Origin: TH1177 sp042138015
GTDB lineage: Archaea; Thermoproteota; Nitrososphaeria; Nitrososphaerales; Nitrososphaeraceae
NCBI GenBank assembly: GCA_042138015.1
Contig: JBHIVA010000002.1
Location: 15,997-79,996 of the forward strand
Length of the DNA stretch: 64,000 nucleotides
Direction of reading: 5' to 3'
Below the pieces are notes generated by a model. It searched no databases, was not told the origin of the DNA, and saw nothing but the letters and a program-made list of their open reading frames with translations. This document shows, in pieces, positions 26,885-35,549 of this stretch. Numbering within the stretch: position 1 is the first letter of the stretch; every line of letters begins with the position of its first letter. The position numbers and the translations under genes are program-made.

Positions 26885-27217
26885 CTAATTATCTTTTTTA
26901 TCTTTATTAATTATTTCTAACATTTTATTTAAAGTATCTGTCAAAATAAGTTTTTTCCATCCAAAGGTAAAAGATCTTAATTCTTCAATCGAAGTAGGCA
27001 TCGAATTAGTTATTTCTACAGCCTCTTCTTCTTTTAGATCACATTTTTCAACCAATTCATTAATAATAGATCTCGATAAATCAGGAGAGGTTTTTGCAAA
27101 TTTATTCACATAATCAAATGTCCATCTTTGAATTTGATCCATCTTTTCTAGTTCCACATTTTCAAGAACTTTCTTTACTTCTCCTATAGAAATTACTTCT
27201 TTTTTTAGTATTTCCAA
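26885..27217 (-). CDS. rpo4: DNA-directed RNA polymerase subunit Rpo4 (F)
   Basis: Rpo4 forms the polymerase stalk together with Rpo7 (10377-10973). The 110-residue all-helical protein shows the HRDC-like fold pattern of RpoF, with the conserved TFDYVNKFAKTSPDLSRSII and EEAVEITNSMPTSIEELRS segments. It lies between L21e and DUF655 in the order known from most archaea. Confidence 0.93.
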   Translation of the reverse strand: MEILKKEVISIGEVKKVLENVELEKMDQIQRWTFDYVNKFAKTSPDLSRSIINELVEKCDLKEEEAVEITNSMPTSIEELRSFTFGWKKLILTDTLNKMLEIINKDKKDN

Positions 27218-27230
27218 ATCAATCTCATCC

Positions 27231-27512
27231 CTATTCTATTAATTTGATATGTTGTCTCTTGGTTTGAAGAATTTTTTCTTTGTTGCCTATAGTAACAGAA
27301 ACTTTTATAATCCTTCTACCAATTTCTAAAATTGTTCCTATTCTTCCGTTAAACCTCCGATGAGGCATCGTTTTATGTTCACTGGGATCTATATGTATTA
27401 TGACTTTATCACCAACATTGTAATTTATCAATAAATATGAAATACCTCTAAGTATGTTGTTTTTTGTTAAGACGGATCTTGATTTCCTTCTACTTCCATG
27501 TGAACGGGGCAT
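27231..27512 (-). CDS. rpl21e: Large ribosomal subunit protein eL21
   Basis: The 93-residue basic protein starts MPRSHGSRRKSRSVLTKN and contains YNVGDKVIIHIDPSEHKTMPHRRFNG, diagnostic for archaeal L21e. It is the first gene of the L21e-rpo4-DUF655-ksgA-hemK unit; radA ends about 45 bases upstream. Confidence 0.95.
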   Translation of the reverse strand: MPRSHGSRRKSRSVLTKNNILRGISYLLINYNVGDKVIIHIDPSEHKTMPHRRFNGRIGTILEIGRRIIKVSVTIGNKEKILQTKRQHIKLIE

Positions 27513-27557
27513 AAACTTCCTAACTTAATTCCTTAATTTAACATTAACTATTATTTT

Positions 27558-28535
27558 TTAAATAGGATCGGTTATTCCTTCTTCGCCTAATGAAAAAAGA
27601 GCCTCGATTTCTGGATGATAAGGACTATCAACAATTCTAGCTATTCTATTTTTTCCTGCTTTTTTAAGATAAATTCTATATGTACTTGCATGAGCAATTA
27701 TATTTCCGCCAGTAGGTCTATAAGGATCACCAAAAACTATGTCTGGAGTAGATTGAATCTGATTTGTTATAATGATCGCAATATTATATAACTCAGCAAT
27801 TCGTATAAGAATGTGCATTAATTTGTTTAATCTTTGTTGTCGATCAGAAAGTGTTCCTCGACCTAAAAATTCTGCCCTGAAATGGGAAATAGCCGAATCT
27901 ATTATTACTAATTTTATATTATTATTTTCTATTACTTTTCCAAGTTCCTGAATAACAAGTTCTTGGTGAGAGCTGTTGAATACTTTTGCTACTATGATAT
28001 TTTCTAGGGAATTCAGATGATCAATATTTCTAGCTTTTGATATTGATACAATTCTCTCAGGTCTGAATGTATTTTCGGTATCTACATAGATTGCTTTTCC
28101 CTCTAAACCACCCTCTTTCTTTTTTTGTTGAACCAAAATTGCGGTGGTATGACAAATTTGGGTTTTGCCTGAACCAAATTCACCATATAATTCGGTTATA
28201 GATCCAGTTTCTATTCCTCCACCCAATAATTTATTTAGACTTCTTGAGCCAGTTGATACTCGCTCGATATTTTGTCTTTTATTATATAATTCTGTTGCAG
28301 TAATAAAGGATTTATCTATAACTTCTGATTCTTCTAATTTGATCCTAGCTTTATTACACAATTCAACAGCTTTCTCGATACTAATTCCAGTGATCTCAGA
28401 TATATTGTGCGGCCCCCTGACGATGAGCTCTTTCACAGATCCTATTCCTGCCTTCATTAGATTTAATTTTGTAGCAGGACCAATTTCTTCGATAGAATCA
28501 AGCTCCATTTTTTCGTTTGATATTATCTTTATCAA
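27558..28535 (-). CDS. radA: DNA repair and recombination protein RadA
   Basis: RadA is the archaeal RecA/Rad51 recombinase for strand exchange. The 325-residue protein has an N-terminal helix-hairpin-helix domain (about 12-65), Walker A GEFGSGKT at 118-125, Walker B LVIIDS, and the L2-adjacent ITNQIQSTPD block, ending with the ATP-cap segment. Length is standard. It begins the minus-strand conserved gene row. Confidence 0.95.
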   Translation of the reverse strand: MIKIISNEKMELDSIEEIGPATKLNLMKAGIGSVKELIVRGPHNISEITGISIEKAVELCNKARIKLEESEVIDKSFITATELYNKRQNIERVSTGSRSLNKLLGGGIETGSITELYGEFGSGKTQICHTTAILVQQKKKEGGLEGKAIYVDTENTFRPERIVSISKARNIDHLNSLENIIVAKVFNSSHQELVIQELGKVIENNNIKLVIIDSAISHFRAEFLGRGTLSDRQQRLNKLMHILIRIAELYNIAIIITNQIQSTPDIVFGDPYRPTGGNIIAHASTYRIYLKKAGKNRIARIVDSPYHPEIEALFSLGEEGITDPI

Positions 28536-28682
28536 TTGCGATCATATCTTAATTATTTTATATTGTATTATATAACAACTAAATATTGTTTATTGAATAG
28601 ATTAATAATTTTTCTCTTTTATATTTGGTTGAAATAATTTAAATATTGTAATCAATATTGTTTTTTCTACCCGGTGTAATAA

Positions 28683-29354
28683 TTGATAGTCGACCTAAAC
28701 CTGACTGGCAAAAAAGTATTGGTAATCGGAGGTGGTACAGAAGGTTTTAGAAAAGTACGTGGTTTATTAGGTCAAAATTGTAAAATAACTGTTATTTGTC
28801 AACATGTAAATTCCAATTTAAGAGAATTATTTGAAAATGGTAAAATTGAAGTGATAAAACGAAAGATAAATGATATTAATATATTGGATAATTATAAAGA
28901 CGTTTCCCTTATTTTAGCCGCTACAGATGATAAAATCTTAAACAGAAAGATTGTCGAAAAGGGTAAACTCTGCAGGGCGTTTGTATACGCAGCTGATGAC
29001 CCAGAAGTTAGTGATTTTTCTTATGCATCTATAATTAATATTGAAAATACCATGCAAGTAGCTATTTCAACATATGGTAAAAGTCCTATCATGGCTAGAA
29101 AACTTCGAATTAAGGCAGAACGTATTTTAAGAAGAACAATTAAGCAATCCGATATAGAAAACACTAAACTTCAGGAATTTGCAAGGATGGCAGCTAGACC
29201 TATAATAGGGACGGTACACGAAAGAAAAAAGTTTTTGTATTCTTTAATTCGAGATGAGCATATTCAAGAGTTAATTAACGATAACAAGACAGAGGAAGCA
29301 AAGAACTTAACATTGGAATTGCTGAATAAATGGAGTGATCCGAAAAAACCATGA
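28683..29354 (+). CDS. Precorrin-2 dehydrogenase / sirohydrochlorin ferrochelatase (Met8/CysG-N type)
   Basis: The 223-residue protein starts IVDLNLTGKKVLVIGGGTEGFRK, the NAD-binding opening of Met8/SirC, and includes the AADDPEVSDF and TYGKSPIMARKLR blocks of the family. It oxidises precorrin-2 to sirohydrochlorin and may insert iron. Start TTG 28683. The last four bases overlap hemA, making it the first gene of the tetrapyrrole operon. Confidence 0.9.
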   Translation: MIVDLNLTGKKVLVIGGGTEGFRKVRGLLGQNCKITVICQHVNSNLRELFENGKIEVIKRKINDINILDNYKDVSLILAATDDKILNRKIVEKGKLCRAFVYAADDPEVSDFSYASIINIENTMQVAISTYGKSPIMARKLRIKAERILRRTIKQSDIENTKLQEFARMAARPIIGTVHERKKFLYSLIRDEHIQELINDNKTEEAKNLTLELLNKWSDPKKP

Positions 29355-30643
29355 CATTGGTAAGCAAATTCGTAGATATAATTAATTTTCGTATTACCTA
29401 TAAAAAAGCTCCTATTCATTTACTTGAGAAATTTTCTTTCAAGGATGTCTTTACCACATATCAATACCTTTTAGAAAATTTTAATATTAAAGAATGTCTA
29501 ATTCTTCAAACATGTAATAGGGTAGAGATTTTTATATTAGCAGACGATCATCTTGACATTGAAAATATTATAAAATTTTGGGCAAATACTTCTGGTTTAT
29601 CAATCGAAAAATTTTCAGAAATTATACTCATAGAAAGAGGCGAAGAAGTAATTAGACATCTTCTAAAATTAGTATCAGGATTAGATTCTTTGGTATTAGG
29701 AGAAGATCAGATTCTAGGACAAGTTAAAAGATCGTATGAATTGTCTAGATCCAACAACTACATAGGAAATGTTTTATCAACAATATTTGAAAAATCACTA
29801 AGAGTAGGAAGTAAAGTGAGATATCTGACTGGGATCAATAAAGGTAGAGTTTCTGTTGGATCAGTAGCAGTTAACTTAGCAGAAGAAACTCTTGAAAAAT
29901 TACAAGATAAAAAAATATTATTAATAGGTTCTGGAGAAGGTGCTAGTTTGATTGCAAAGGCATTAAAACAAAGAGGACTCTTTTTCATGAATACTAGCAG
30001 AACATTCGAAAGAGCTAAATCTTTTGCGGAAGCCATGGGTGGAAATCCGGCAAGGTTTGAAGACGCTCTTCCTATATTAGGAAAAATGGATCTAATTTTT
30101 GTAAGCACAACCGCTCCTTATTATTTATTAACCTATGATCGAATTAAAACAGCAGCGAACTCAAGAACTAGTCCTCTTTTAATTTTTGATTTATCTAATC
30201 CACGTACAGTAGATGAAAATTGCTCATCCATAGCGAATGTTGTTTTATTTAATATGGACCAAATCGGGAACATAGTAAAAAGAAATATCAAATACAGAAC
30301 AGAAGAAATTCAATCGGCAGAATCCATTATTGAAGATGAAATAAAAAATATTGTTTCTTTACTAAAAAGAAAGAAAGCTGATCCAGTAGTTATATCTGTG
30401 TTTCGAGATGTAGATAAAATAAGAGAAAGAGAATTAAAGAAGGCTTTATCAATTTTAGGAAAAAACATTAGTACTAACGAAATAAAAATTATCGAACAAT
30501 TTTCTCATGCACTGTTAGAAGGAATAATCTCAACTCCTATGAATAATCTACGTGCACAAATTCAAAGTGATAAGAATGATGCCCAAGAAATAATGAGAAT
30601 AGCCGCAAAATTATTTAATTACGATAATGAGACCTCAAAATAA
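29351..30643 (+). CDS. hemA: Glutamyl-tRNA reductase
   Basis: The 430-residue enzyme reduces glutamyl-tRNA to glutamate-1-semialdehyde. The catalytic Cys lies in LILQTCNRVEIFI; SGLDSLVLGEDQILGQVK, an NADPH-binding LLIGSGEGASLIAK and the C-terminal dimerisation helices are in place. Its first codon overlaps the previous gene and its end overlaps hemB by 17 bases. Notably a tRNA-Glu gene, the source of its substrate, is also in this window at 49842. Confidence 0.95.
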   Translation: MTLVSKFVDIINFRITYKKAPIHLLEKFSFKDVFTTYQYLLENFNIKECLILQTCNRVEIFILADDHLDIENIIKFWANTSGLSIEKFSEIILIERGEEVIRHLLKLVSGLDSLVLGEDQILGQVKRSYELSRSNNYIGNVLSTIFEKSLRVGSKVRYLTGINKGRVSVGSVAVNLAEETLEKLQDKKILLIGSGEGASLIAKALKQRGLFFMNTSRTFERAKSFAEAMGGNPARFEDALPILGKMDLIFVSTTAPYYLLTYDRIKTAANSRTSPLLIFDLSNPRTVDENCSSIANVVLFNMDQIGNIVKRNIKYRTEEIQSAESIIEDEIKNIVSLLKRKKADPVVISVFRDVDKIRERELKKALSILGKNISTNEIKIIEQFSHALLEGIISTPMNNLRAQIQSDKNDAQEIMRIAAKLFNYDNETSK

Positions 30644-31661
30644 GCCAAAGCACGATATATCATACGGATCTGGATTTCCTAATGTACGTCTTCGTAGATT
30701 AAGAAAAAATCTAGCTGTACGTGATCTTTTACAAGAAACTCGACTTTTTACATCGGACTTTATATGTCCTATTTTTGTGGAAGATGGGATAAAAGTGGCA
30801 AAAGATATAGAAACAATGAAAGAGATAAAAAGATTACCATTATCGGAGATCGTAAATGAAATTGAGTTCCTTCTAAAGCTGGGTTTGAAGTCGATAATCC
30901 TATTCGGAATTACTTCTCAAAAAGATGAATTTGCTTCTTCCGCTCATAGTCGAAAAGGAATTGTTCAACAAGCTATTAGGCTTATTCGTAGCAATTTTGG
31001 TGAAAAAATAGTAATTATAACTGATGTCTGTATGTGTCAATATACTACATCTGGACATTGTGGAATTGTTAAAAATAAAATTATCAAAAATGATGAAAGT
31101 AATCTTATATTGTCCAAAATAGCCGAAAGCCATGCATCAGCTGGAGCAGATATCGTATCTCCATCTTCTATGATGGACGGACAAGTATCTTTTATAAGAA
31201 ACAGACTTGAAGAAAAAGGATATTCAGATACCCTAATACTGTCCTACTCTGCGAAGTTAGCTTCTCCACTGTATAGTCCATTTAGGGATTTAGCTGATTC
31301 TACTCCAAGGTTTGGAGACAGAAAGACCTATCAAATGCCATTTACTAACCTAAATGAAGCCATAAGGGAAATTGAACTTGATGTTAATGAAGGAGCAGAC
31401 ATAATTATGATAAAACCAGCTATACCTTATTTGGATTTAATCAGTAAGACACGACATTTATTTAAACTGCCACTATGTGCGTATAGTGTTTCAGGAGAAT
31501 ATGCTTTAATTAAAGCTGCGTCTGAACAAGGCTGGATAAATGAAATAGAAGTCATGACCGAATTTCTCACTTCGATTAAAAGAGCAGGAGCAGATATGAT
31601 TATCACTTATTACGCTAAAAAAATGGCAAGTGTACTTAAAAATGAGTTATTTTATAAGTAG
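30627..31661 (+). CDS. hemB: Delta-aminolevulinic acid dehydratase (porphobilinogen synthase)
   Basis: The 344-residue enzyme condenses two ALA molecules to porphobilinogen. It has the zinc cysteines in TDVCMCQYTTSGHCGI, the Schiff-base lysines in LSYSAKLASPLYSPFRD and MIKPAIPYLD, the intact DRKTYQMP substrate segment and SGEYALIKAA. All catalytic parts are canonical, in contrast to the paralogue at 55350-56345. The start lies inside the hemA end. Confidence 0.95.
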   Translation: MRPQNKPKHDISYGSGFPNVRLRRLRKNLAVRDLLQETRLFTSDFICPIFVEDGIKVAKDIETMKEIKRLPLSEIVNEIEFLLKLGLKSIILFGITSQKDEFASSAHSRKGIVQQAIRLIRSNFGEKIVIITDVCMCQYTTSGHCGIVKNKIIKNDESNLILSKIAESHASAGADIVSPSSMMDGQVSFIRNRLEEKGYSDTLILSYSAKLASPLYSPFRDLADSTPRFGDRKTYQMPFTNLNEAIREIELDVNEGADIIMIKPAIPYLDLISKTRHLFKLPLCAYSVSGEYALIKAASEQGWINEIEVMTEFLTSIKRAGADMIITYYAKKMASVLKNELFYK

Positions 31662-31684
31662 AATTAAATCAAATAAAATATTGA

Positions 31685-32971
31685 TTGAAATTATCTAATT
31701 CCAGCGAACTATTTAATAGGTCAATTAAGGTGATTCCCGGAGGAGTAAACAGTCCAGTAAGATTTTACAAACCCTATCCCTTTTTTGTACATTCAGGTTA
31801 TGGAAGTAATATAGTAACCGTAGACCATAAAACTCTTTTAGATTATTGTATGGGTTACGGGTCTCTAATCTTAGGACATTCATTTTCTGAGGTAATAAAT
31901 GTCGTCCAGAACATTGTAGACAAAGGTACTATGTTTTGTATACCAACTGAACAAGAAGTATATCTGGCGGAATTGTTGACACAGATTATTCCATGCGCTG
32001 AAAAAGTAAGGATTTTGAACACTGGGTCTGAGGCTACAATGACTGCTATTAGACTTTCACGAGCTTTTACTAAGAAGAAAAAAATAATTAAATTCGAGGG
32101 TGGATACCATGGAGCCTATGATTATGTCTTGGTCAAAGCAGGCTCAGGTGCAGCATATATTCCTTCGTCAGAAGGTTCATTGGATGAAATATCGCAACAA
32201 ACCATCATAGTAAAGTATAATGATTTAGATGATCTCGAGGATGCTATAGTAAAATATGATGGTAATATTAGCTGTTTAATAATAGAACCAATTTTAGGTA
32301 ACTATGGTTTAATTTTACCTGAAAAAGATTATCTGAATCGTATTAGACAAATAACTAAGGAACATAACATCGTTTTAATTTTTGATGAGGTAATAACTGG
32401 ATTTAGGTTGTCGTTAGGGGGGGGAAGTGAATTCTTTGGTATCAGGCCAGATCTAGCTACTTTTTCTAAAGCACTAGGAAATGGATTTCCTATTGCTGCG
32501 ATCTGCGGGAAGGCAGAAATAATGAATTTATTGTCTCCACTGGGTAGGGTTTATCAGGCTAGTACCTATGCTGGAAATCCCATTTCTGTTTCAGCTGCAA
32601 TTACTACAATAGAAATTCTTAAGAACAAGAAGAATTTAATTTATCCAAAATTGGGTAGATTATGTGATACACTCGTGAGAGGAATAATAGATAACGTCAC
32701 TAAATTTAACCAATTCCTTACTATAAATTCCATAGGTTCATTATTTCAACTATTCTTTACTAACGAAAGAATAAATTCTCCAGTAGATGTAAGAAAATCC
32801 GACCTAAGATTATTTGAACAACTTTTCTATAAACTCCTCAATTATGATATTTTTATACCACCATCTCAATTCGAATCTTGCTTTATCTCTTATTCTCATA
32901 CTGAGGAAAATATTGAAAAAACTATTGAGATCTATTCTGATTCATTATTGAATATTATGAAGGAAAAATGA
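31685..32971 (+). CDS. hemL: Glutamate-1-semialdehyde 2,1-aminomutase
   Basis: This PLP enzyme converts glutamate-1-semialdehyde to ALA. The 428-residue protein has IPGGVNSPVR at the start, NTGSEATMTAIRLSRA, YHGAYD, IFDEVITGFR and the PLP lysine in TFSKALGNGFPIAA, with YAGNPIS. TTG 31685 is the start. A run of eight G residues at 32417-32424 is in frame as Leu-Gly-Gly-Gly and is unusual for this AT-rich sequence. The stop overlaps hemC by four bases. Confidence 0.95.
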   Translation: MKLSNSSELFNRSIKVIPGGVNSPVRFYKPYPFFVHSGYGSNIVTVDHKTLLDYCMGYGSLILGHSFSEVINVVQNIVDKGTMFCIPTEQEVYLAELLTQIIPCAEKVRILNTGSEATMTAIRLSRAFTKKKKIIKFEGGYHGAYDYVLVKAGSGAAYIPSSEGSLDEISQQTIIVKYNDLDDLEDAIVKYDGNISCLIIEPILGNYGLILPEKDYLNRIRQITKEHNIVLIFDEVITGFRLSLGGGSEFFGIRPDLATFSKALGNGFPIAAICGKAEIMNLLSPLGRVYQASTYAGNPISVSAAITTIEILKNKKNLIYPKLGRLCDTLVRGIIDNVTKFNQFLTINSIGSLFQLFFTNERINSPVDVRKSDLRLFEQLFYKLLNYDIFIPPSQFESCFISYSHTEENIEKTIEIYSDSLLNIMKEK

Positions 32972-33924
32972 AGCTAATAAAGGTAGGGACACGAGGCAGT
33001 AGATTGGCTATTGCTCAGACACAAATAGTGTTAAATAAATTATCTAAATTTTATCCAGATCTTAAATATGAAATTATAAAAATTGTCACCAGTGGTGATC
33101 TAGATAAACAAAAACCATTATTTTCAATGGACCGCAAAGGGATATTTGAAAAGGAGCTCAATGAATCCGTTCTAAACGATGAAGTCGATTTGGCAATCCA
33201 TAGTGTCAAAGATGTGCCTATAAATATTCATAAAAACTTAATCATTTCAACTATTCCTAAAAGAGATTCAATAAGAGATGTACTAATAAGTAAAAAAAAA
33301 ATTAAATTGATGGACCTTCCTGAAGGATCAGTTGTAGGAACGAGTAGTCTTCGCAGAGCAATTCAATTAGCTATTCTTCGGAAGGACTTAAAAGTGAAAC
33401 CAATTCGTGGAAACGTTGACACAAGGATAGCAAAAATTTTAAAAGGAGATTATGACGCGGTTATCCTTGCAGAAGCAGGATTGAAAAGATTGGCTAAAAC
33501 AAATATTATTAGCGAAGTGCTTGATTTAAAAGAATTTTTACCAGCTCCAGGACAAGGGGCCATAGGAATTGTATGCAAGAGAAATAATAAAAAATTAATT
33601 AATTTGCTGAACGTGCTTGAACATGAACCATCTAGGAAGGCGATAGAAGTTGAGAGGATATTTATCTCAAAAATAGGTGGAGGGTGCAGATTTCCAATAG
33701 GAGCGTATGCAGTTTCTTCAAAGGTAAATAATAACATACAATTTTTTTCTAAAATATTTTCTGCAGATGGATCTAATCAACTATTTTATAATTTCAATGG
33801 TAAATATACTTCACCAAAAAGACTTGGTAATAGTGCCGCAAAATACTTTATAAAAATGGGGGCACTTAAATTAGCACAAGGATGGGATGAAGCAGTAAGT
33901 GAGTGGAACAAAAAAGTTAGCTAA
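32968..33924 (+). CDS. hemC: Hydroxymethylbilane synthase (porphobilinogen deaminase)
   Basis: The 318-residue enzyme links four porphobilinogens. It shows VGTRGSRLAIAQT, IHSVKDVP, GTSSLRRAIQL with RGNVDTR, PAPGQGAIGI and the dipyrromethane-cofactor cysteine in GGGCRFPIGAYA. Length is standard. Overlaps hemL by four bases and the cobA frame by 26 bases. Confidence 0.95.
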   Translation: MKLIKVGTRGSRLAIAQTQIVLNKLSKFYPDLKYEIIKIVTSGDLDKQKPLFSMDRKGIFEKELNESVLNDEVDLAIHSVKDVPINIHKNLIISTIPKRDSIRDVLISKKKIKLMDLPEGSVVGTSSLRRAIQLAILRKDLKVKPIRGNVDTRIAKILKGDYDAVILAEAGLKRLAKTNIISEVLDLKEFLPAPGQGAIGIVCKRNNKKLINLLNVLEHEPSRKAIEVERIFISKIGGGCRFPIGAYAVSSKVNNNIQFFSKIFSADGSNQLFYNFNGKYTSPKRLGNSAAKYFIKMGALKLAQGWDEAVSEWNKKVS

Positions 33925-34660
33925 CGGAACAGTATATATCTGTGGAGCAGGACCGGGAGATCCAAAATTGATAACCTTGCGTTGCAAAGAATTAATAGAA
34001 AAATGTGATGTTATATTATATGATAGATTAGTGAGCGATGGTATTCTAAATATAATACCTGAAGAGAAAATTAAAGTCTATGTTGGACGCGCTTCTGGAG
34101 ATCCTACGACTAATCAAGTAAATACTAATCAAATAATGTTACAGTATGCCCTTGAAGGTAAACAAGTTCTAAGGTTAAAAGGTGGAGATCCTTTTATCTT
34201 TGGTCGTGGGGGCGAAGAGGCAGAATTCCTATATGAAAATCATATTTCTTTTGAAATTATTCCAGGAATTACTTCTGCGATAGGATCAGCAATTTACGCT
34301 GGAATTCCACTTACACATAGAAAATTTTCTTCGTCAGTAGCCATAGTAACAGGACATGAAGATCCACTCAAAGAAGAAAAAAGTGTTAAATGGGAAAAAT
34401 TGGCTACTGCTGTTGATACTATAGTAATATTAATGGGAATAGAGAATCTTTCAAAAATAATTAATACGTTGATAATTAATGGATTGAATCAGGATACAAA
34501 TATCGCTATCATAGAAAGAGGAACACTTGAAAACCAAAAAATGATTGTGGGAAAATTATCAAACATAATACAAAAAATTAAACATTCTTCTATAAAACCT
34601 CCAGCAGTTATATTAATTGGAGAAGTGGTTTCTTTATCAGAGAAGTTAAACTGGACATGA
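33899..34660 (+). CDS. cobA: Uroporphyrinogen-III C-methyltransferase
   Basis: The 253-residue SAM enzyme methylates uroporphyrinogen III twice to give precorrin-2. Motifs: VYICGAGPGDPKLITLR, CDVILYDRLVS, RLKGGDPFIFGRGGEEAEFL and GIPLTHR. With the GTG start it overlaps hemC by 26 bases; the conserved part begins about ten residues in, so a slightly later start is possible. Its product feeds siroheme, and in archaea also heme and cobamides. Confidence 0.94.
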   Translation: MSGTKKLANGTVYICGAGPGDPKLITLRCKELIEKCDVILYDRLVSDGILNIIPEEKIKVYVGRASGDPTTNQVNTNQIMLQYALEGKQVLRLKGGDPFIFGRGGEEAEFLYENHISFEIIPGITSAIGSAIYAGIPLTHRKFSSSVAIVTGHEDPLKEEKSVKWEKLATAVDTIVILMGIENLSKIINTLIINGLNQDTNIAIIERGTLENQKMIVGKLSNIIQKIKHSSIKPPAVILIGEVVSLSEKLNWT

Positions 34661-34666
34661 AAATGT

Positions 34667-35464
34667 ATGAAATTCGGATATTATAAAGTTATTGGAATAA
34701 CTCATTCTGGTAATTTATTTAGGGATTTTTCAAGCCTATTAATAAAAGACATGTATAAGCTGATAAGGCTTAAGACTACTGAAATAGTTCCTGTTGATCA
34801 TAACTTAATTAATGATATTTTAAAACTATCCTTTGACAAGAATGATTATTTTATCTTTTTGAGTATTAACGCAGTAAATATTTTTATAGAATTTGCTAAG
34901 AAAACTTCTAGATTCAATGATATTTTGGATCTTCTTAATAATAAGGTAAAGGTAATAGCGATTGGTCTCTCAACCAGCAATACTCTAAAAAAAAATGGTG
35001 TAAGTGTAAGATACGTACCAGAAAAATTTTCATCTGAAGAGATATTAAAAATATTTCCAAGACTAACTCAAAAGACATCAAAAATTATTATTCCAAGGAG
35101 TTCACTAGCTGATAATTATCTTAATGAAAATTTATCTGAATTAGGTTACAAAGTTCATGAGTTTTACTTGTATAATGTAAAAAATGCGTGTATTGATAGC
35201 CACTGGATTGAATTTTTAAAGTTATTGAAATGCGACTATATTGATTTTCTGGTATTTACTAGTCCCTCAAATGTTAGATCTTTCTTTGAAATAATAGAGA
35301 GGATATCTCCTGATTTGATAAAAAATCTTTCCAATATTGATATGGTTATTTCTATAGGTCCTAAAACAAGCAAGGAGTTACAAAGACACGCTCTTTGTTT
35401 TGTTGAAGCCGATGTTCACTCTTTACAAGGAATAGTTAATTTAATAAGCTCAAAATCTATTTAA
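34667..35464 (+). CDS. hemD: Uroporphyrinogen-III synthase
   Basis: HemD closes hydroxymethylbilane to uroporphyrinogen III and is poorly conserved. The 265-residue protein shows the two-domain pattern with FLSINAVNIFIEFA, IAIGLSTSNTLKKNGV, the IPRSSLAD block, VFTSPSNVRSFFEII and ISIGPKTSKEL. Operon position after cobA supports the call. Two ATGs (34663 in another frame and 34667) occur; 34667 is in frame. Confidence 0.9.
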   Translation: MKFGYYKVIGITHSGNLFRDFSSLLIKDMYKLIRLKTTEIVPVDHNLINDILKLSFDKNDYFIFLSINAVNIFIEFAKKTSRFNDILDLLNNKVKVIAIGLSTSNTLKKNGVSVRYVPEKFSSEEILKIFPRLTQKTSKIIIPRSSLADNYLNENLSELGYKVHEFYLYNVKNACIDSHWIEFLKLLKCDYIDFLVFTSPSNVRSFFEIIERISPDLIKNLSNIDMVISIGPKTSKELQRHALCFVEADVHSLQGIVNLISSKSI

Positions 35465-35517
35465 GCATATTTATTTATAATTCTTCAAACATTCCTTCTA
35501 TTTTTGTAGATGCAAAA

Positions 35518-35526
35518 TTTATATAA
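35518..35526 (+). promoter_or_regulatory. TATA box of the sufB promoter
   Basis: TTTATATAA is centred about 28 bases before the sufB ATG at 35550. This spacing suggests transcription starting at or just before the start codon, so a leaderless or nearly leaderless mRNA. Confidence 0.55.
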
Positions 35527-35549
35527 AGCATAACGCCGTTATTAATATT

